Of a stretch of DNA of 40,294 nucleotides, positions 39,942 to 40,294 are shown piece by piece. Position 1 is the first letter of the stretch, and every line of letters starts with the position of its first letter. The position numbers were made by a program, and so were the translations under genes. The notes beneath the pieces were generated by a model. That model saw nothing but the letters and a program-made list of their open reading frames with translations, was not told where the DNA came from and made no database searches. Origin of the DNA: Bacteroidales bacterium (GTDB lineage: Bacteria; Bacteroidota; Bacteroidia; Bacteroidales; ML635J-15); contig JAGCNN010000125.1 of the NCBI GenBank assembly GCA_017645925.1, forward strand, positions 1-40,294, given 5' to 3'.

Positions 39942-40294
39942 ATGTACGATATTTTTATTTCAAGCAAAAGCGAGGATTATCCGATAGCGGAAGAGGTTTA
40001 TACGTTCTTGAAAGATGCGGGATTGTCGGTGTTTTTGGCAAGTAGAGAATTGAGGAAAATTGGTAGGGCTGCCTATGGTGAAGCTATTGATGATGCTCTT
40101 GAAAACGCGAAACACCTGATTGTTGTAACTTCCAAAGCCGAATATGTAAAGAATAGCGGATATGTTCATGATGAATGGACGATGTTTCGTGAGGAGTTAC
40201 GTTCGGGGAGAAAGAACGGCAATATATTGACAATTCTTAAAGATGTAGAAATCTCATCTTTGCCAATTGGATTAAGAAATTATCAGTCGCTTCC
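39942..40294 (+). CDS. TIR-domain protein, N-terminal part (runs off the window)
   Basis: 117 residues visible; open at the right edge. It is a TIR domain from residue 1: MYDIFISSKSEDYPIAEEVY (box 1, with the Ser-Ser-Lys after strand A), GLSVFLASRELRKIG (BB-loop region), AYGEAIDDALENAKHLIVVTS, then SGYVHDEWTMFREEL. By alignment to bacterial TIR NADases, Glu78 of HDEW is the likely catalytic residue. Such domains split NAD+ and may release cyclic ADP-ribose isomers. No signal peptide. What follows the TIR domain is unknown. Fifth gene of the operon, 33 nt after the channel gene. Confidence 0.85.
   Translation, partial: MYDIFISSKSEDYPIAEEVYTFLKDAGLSVFLASRELRKIGRAAYGEAIDDALENAKHLIVVTSKAEYVKNSGYVHDEWTMFREELRSGRKNGNILTILKDVEISSLPIGLRNYQSL

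Overview
The window comes from a member of the Bacteroidota, most probably an uncultured Bacteroidales bacterium. The evidence is a Na+-translocating NADH:quinone reductase operon, type IX secretion components and cargo (PorP/SprF-like protein, type A and type B sorting domains), a TonB receptor/DUF4249 pair, a eukaryote-like long isoleucyl-tRNA synthetase, and many promoters of the Bacteroidota type (TTTG, about 19 nt, TAnnTTTG). The DNA is moderately AT-rich, and no plasmid or phage backbone is visible.

Layout. 1-3371: end of nqrB, then nqrC, D, E, F. 3392-3757: small cupin protein. 3879-9014: four secreted or lipoprotein paralogs of the FISUMP/DUF1566-like type, each behind a near-identical promoter, interrupted by a nucleotidyltransferase antitoxin gene with a deleted HEPN partner. 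9158-16523: ileS, a small lipoprotein, a family 9 glycosyltransferase, a TSCPD protein and a secreted thioredoxin-like T9SS substrate. 16678-18502: clpS, two tRNA-Ser genes with strong hairpins behind them, and miaA. 18503-19286: gene-free island of repeats and palindromes. 19287-19913: fifth FISUMP-like paralog, whose 3' end looks like the variable region of a diversity-generating retroelement. 20047-24813: cell wall amidase, beta-CASP nuclease, Fur-family regulator, purA, small PAS protein. 24868-29192: PorP/SprF-like protein and a 1096-residue type B T9SS substrate. 29193-30343: decayed IS1595-family transposase carrying a 181-bp MITE-like insertion with a target duplication. 30344-34460: HAD phosphatase, TonB receptor, DUF4249 lipoprotein. 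34461-34824: two structured repeats.

34825 to the right edge is the most unusual part. It is a compact, co-directional operon encoding a lone RyR-domain protein, a TIR/DUF4062-like protein with coiled coil and a tetratricopeptide array of almost identical 42-residue units, a small membrane coiled-coil protein, a two-TM channel-like protein with two RCK-like domains and a C-terminal RyR-like domain, and a TIR-domain protein cut by the window edge. TIR enzymes can make cyclic ADP-ribose isomers, and RyR domains and ligand-gated channels are plausible responders. I therefore read this as a candidate nucleotide-signalling defence or stress system with an ion-channel effector. The domain identities come from sequence reading; the function of the whole is inference.

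Other points of note: three hairpin repeats with compensatory base changes (14451-14520, 34495-34560, 34608-34677), an IleRS with a swapped HIGH signature (G-I-H-H), and a ~48-bp promoter-bearing repeat shared by ileS and the glycosyltransferase gene.
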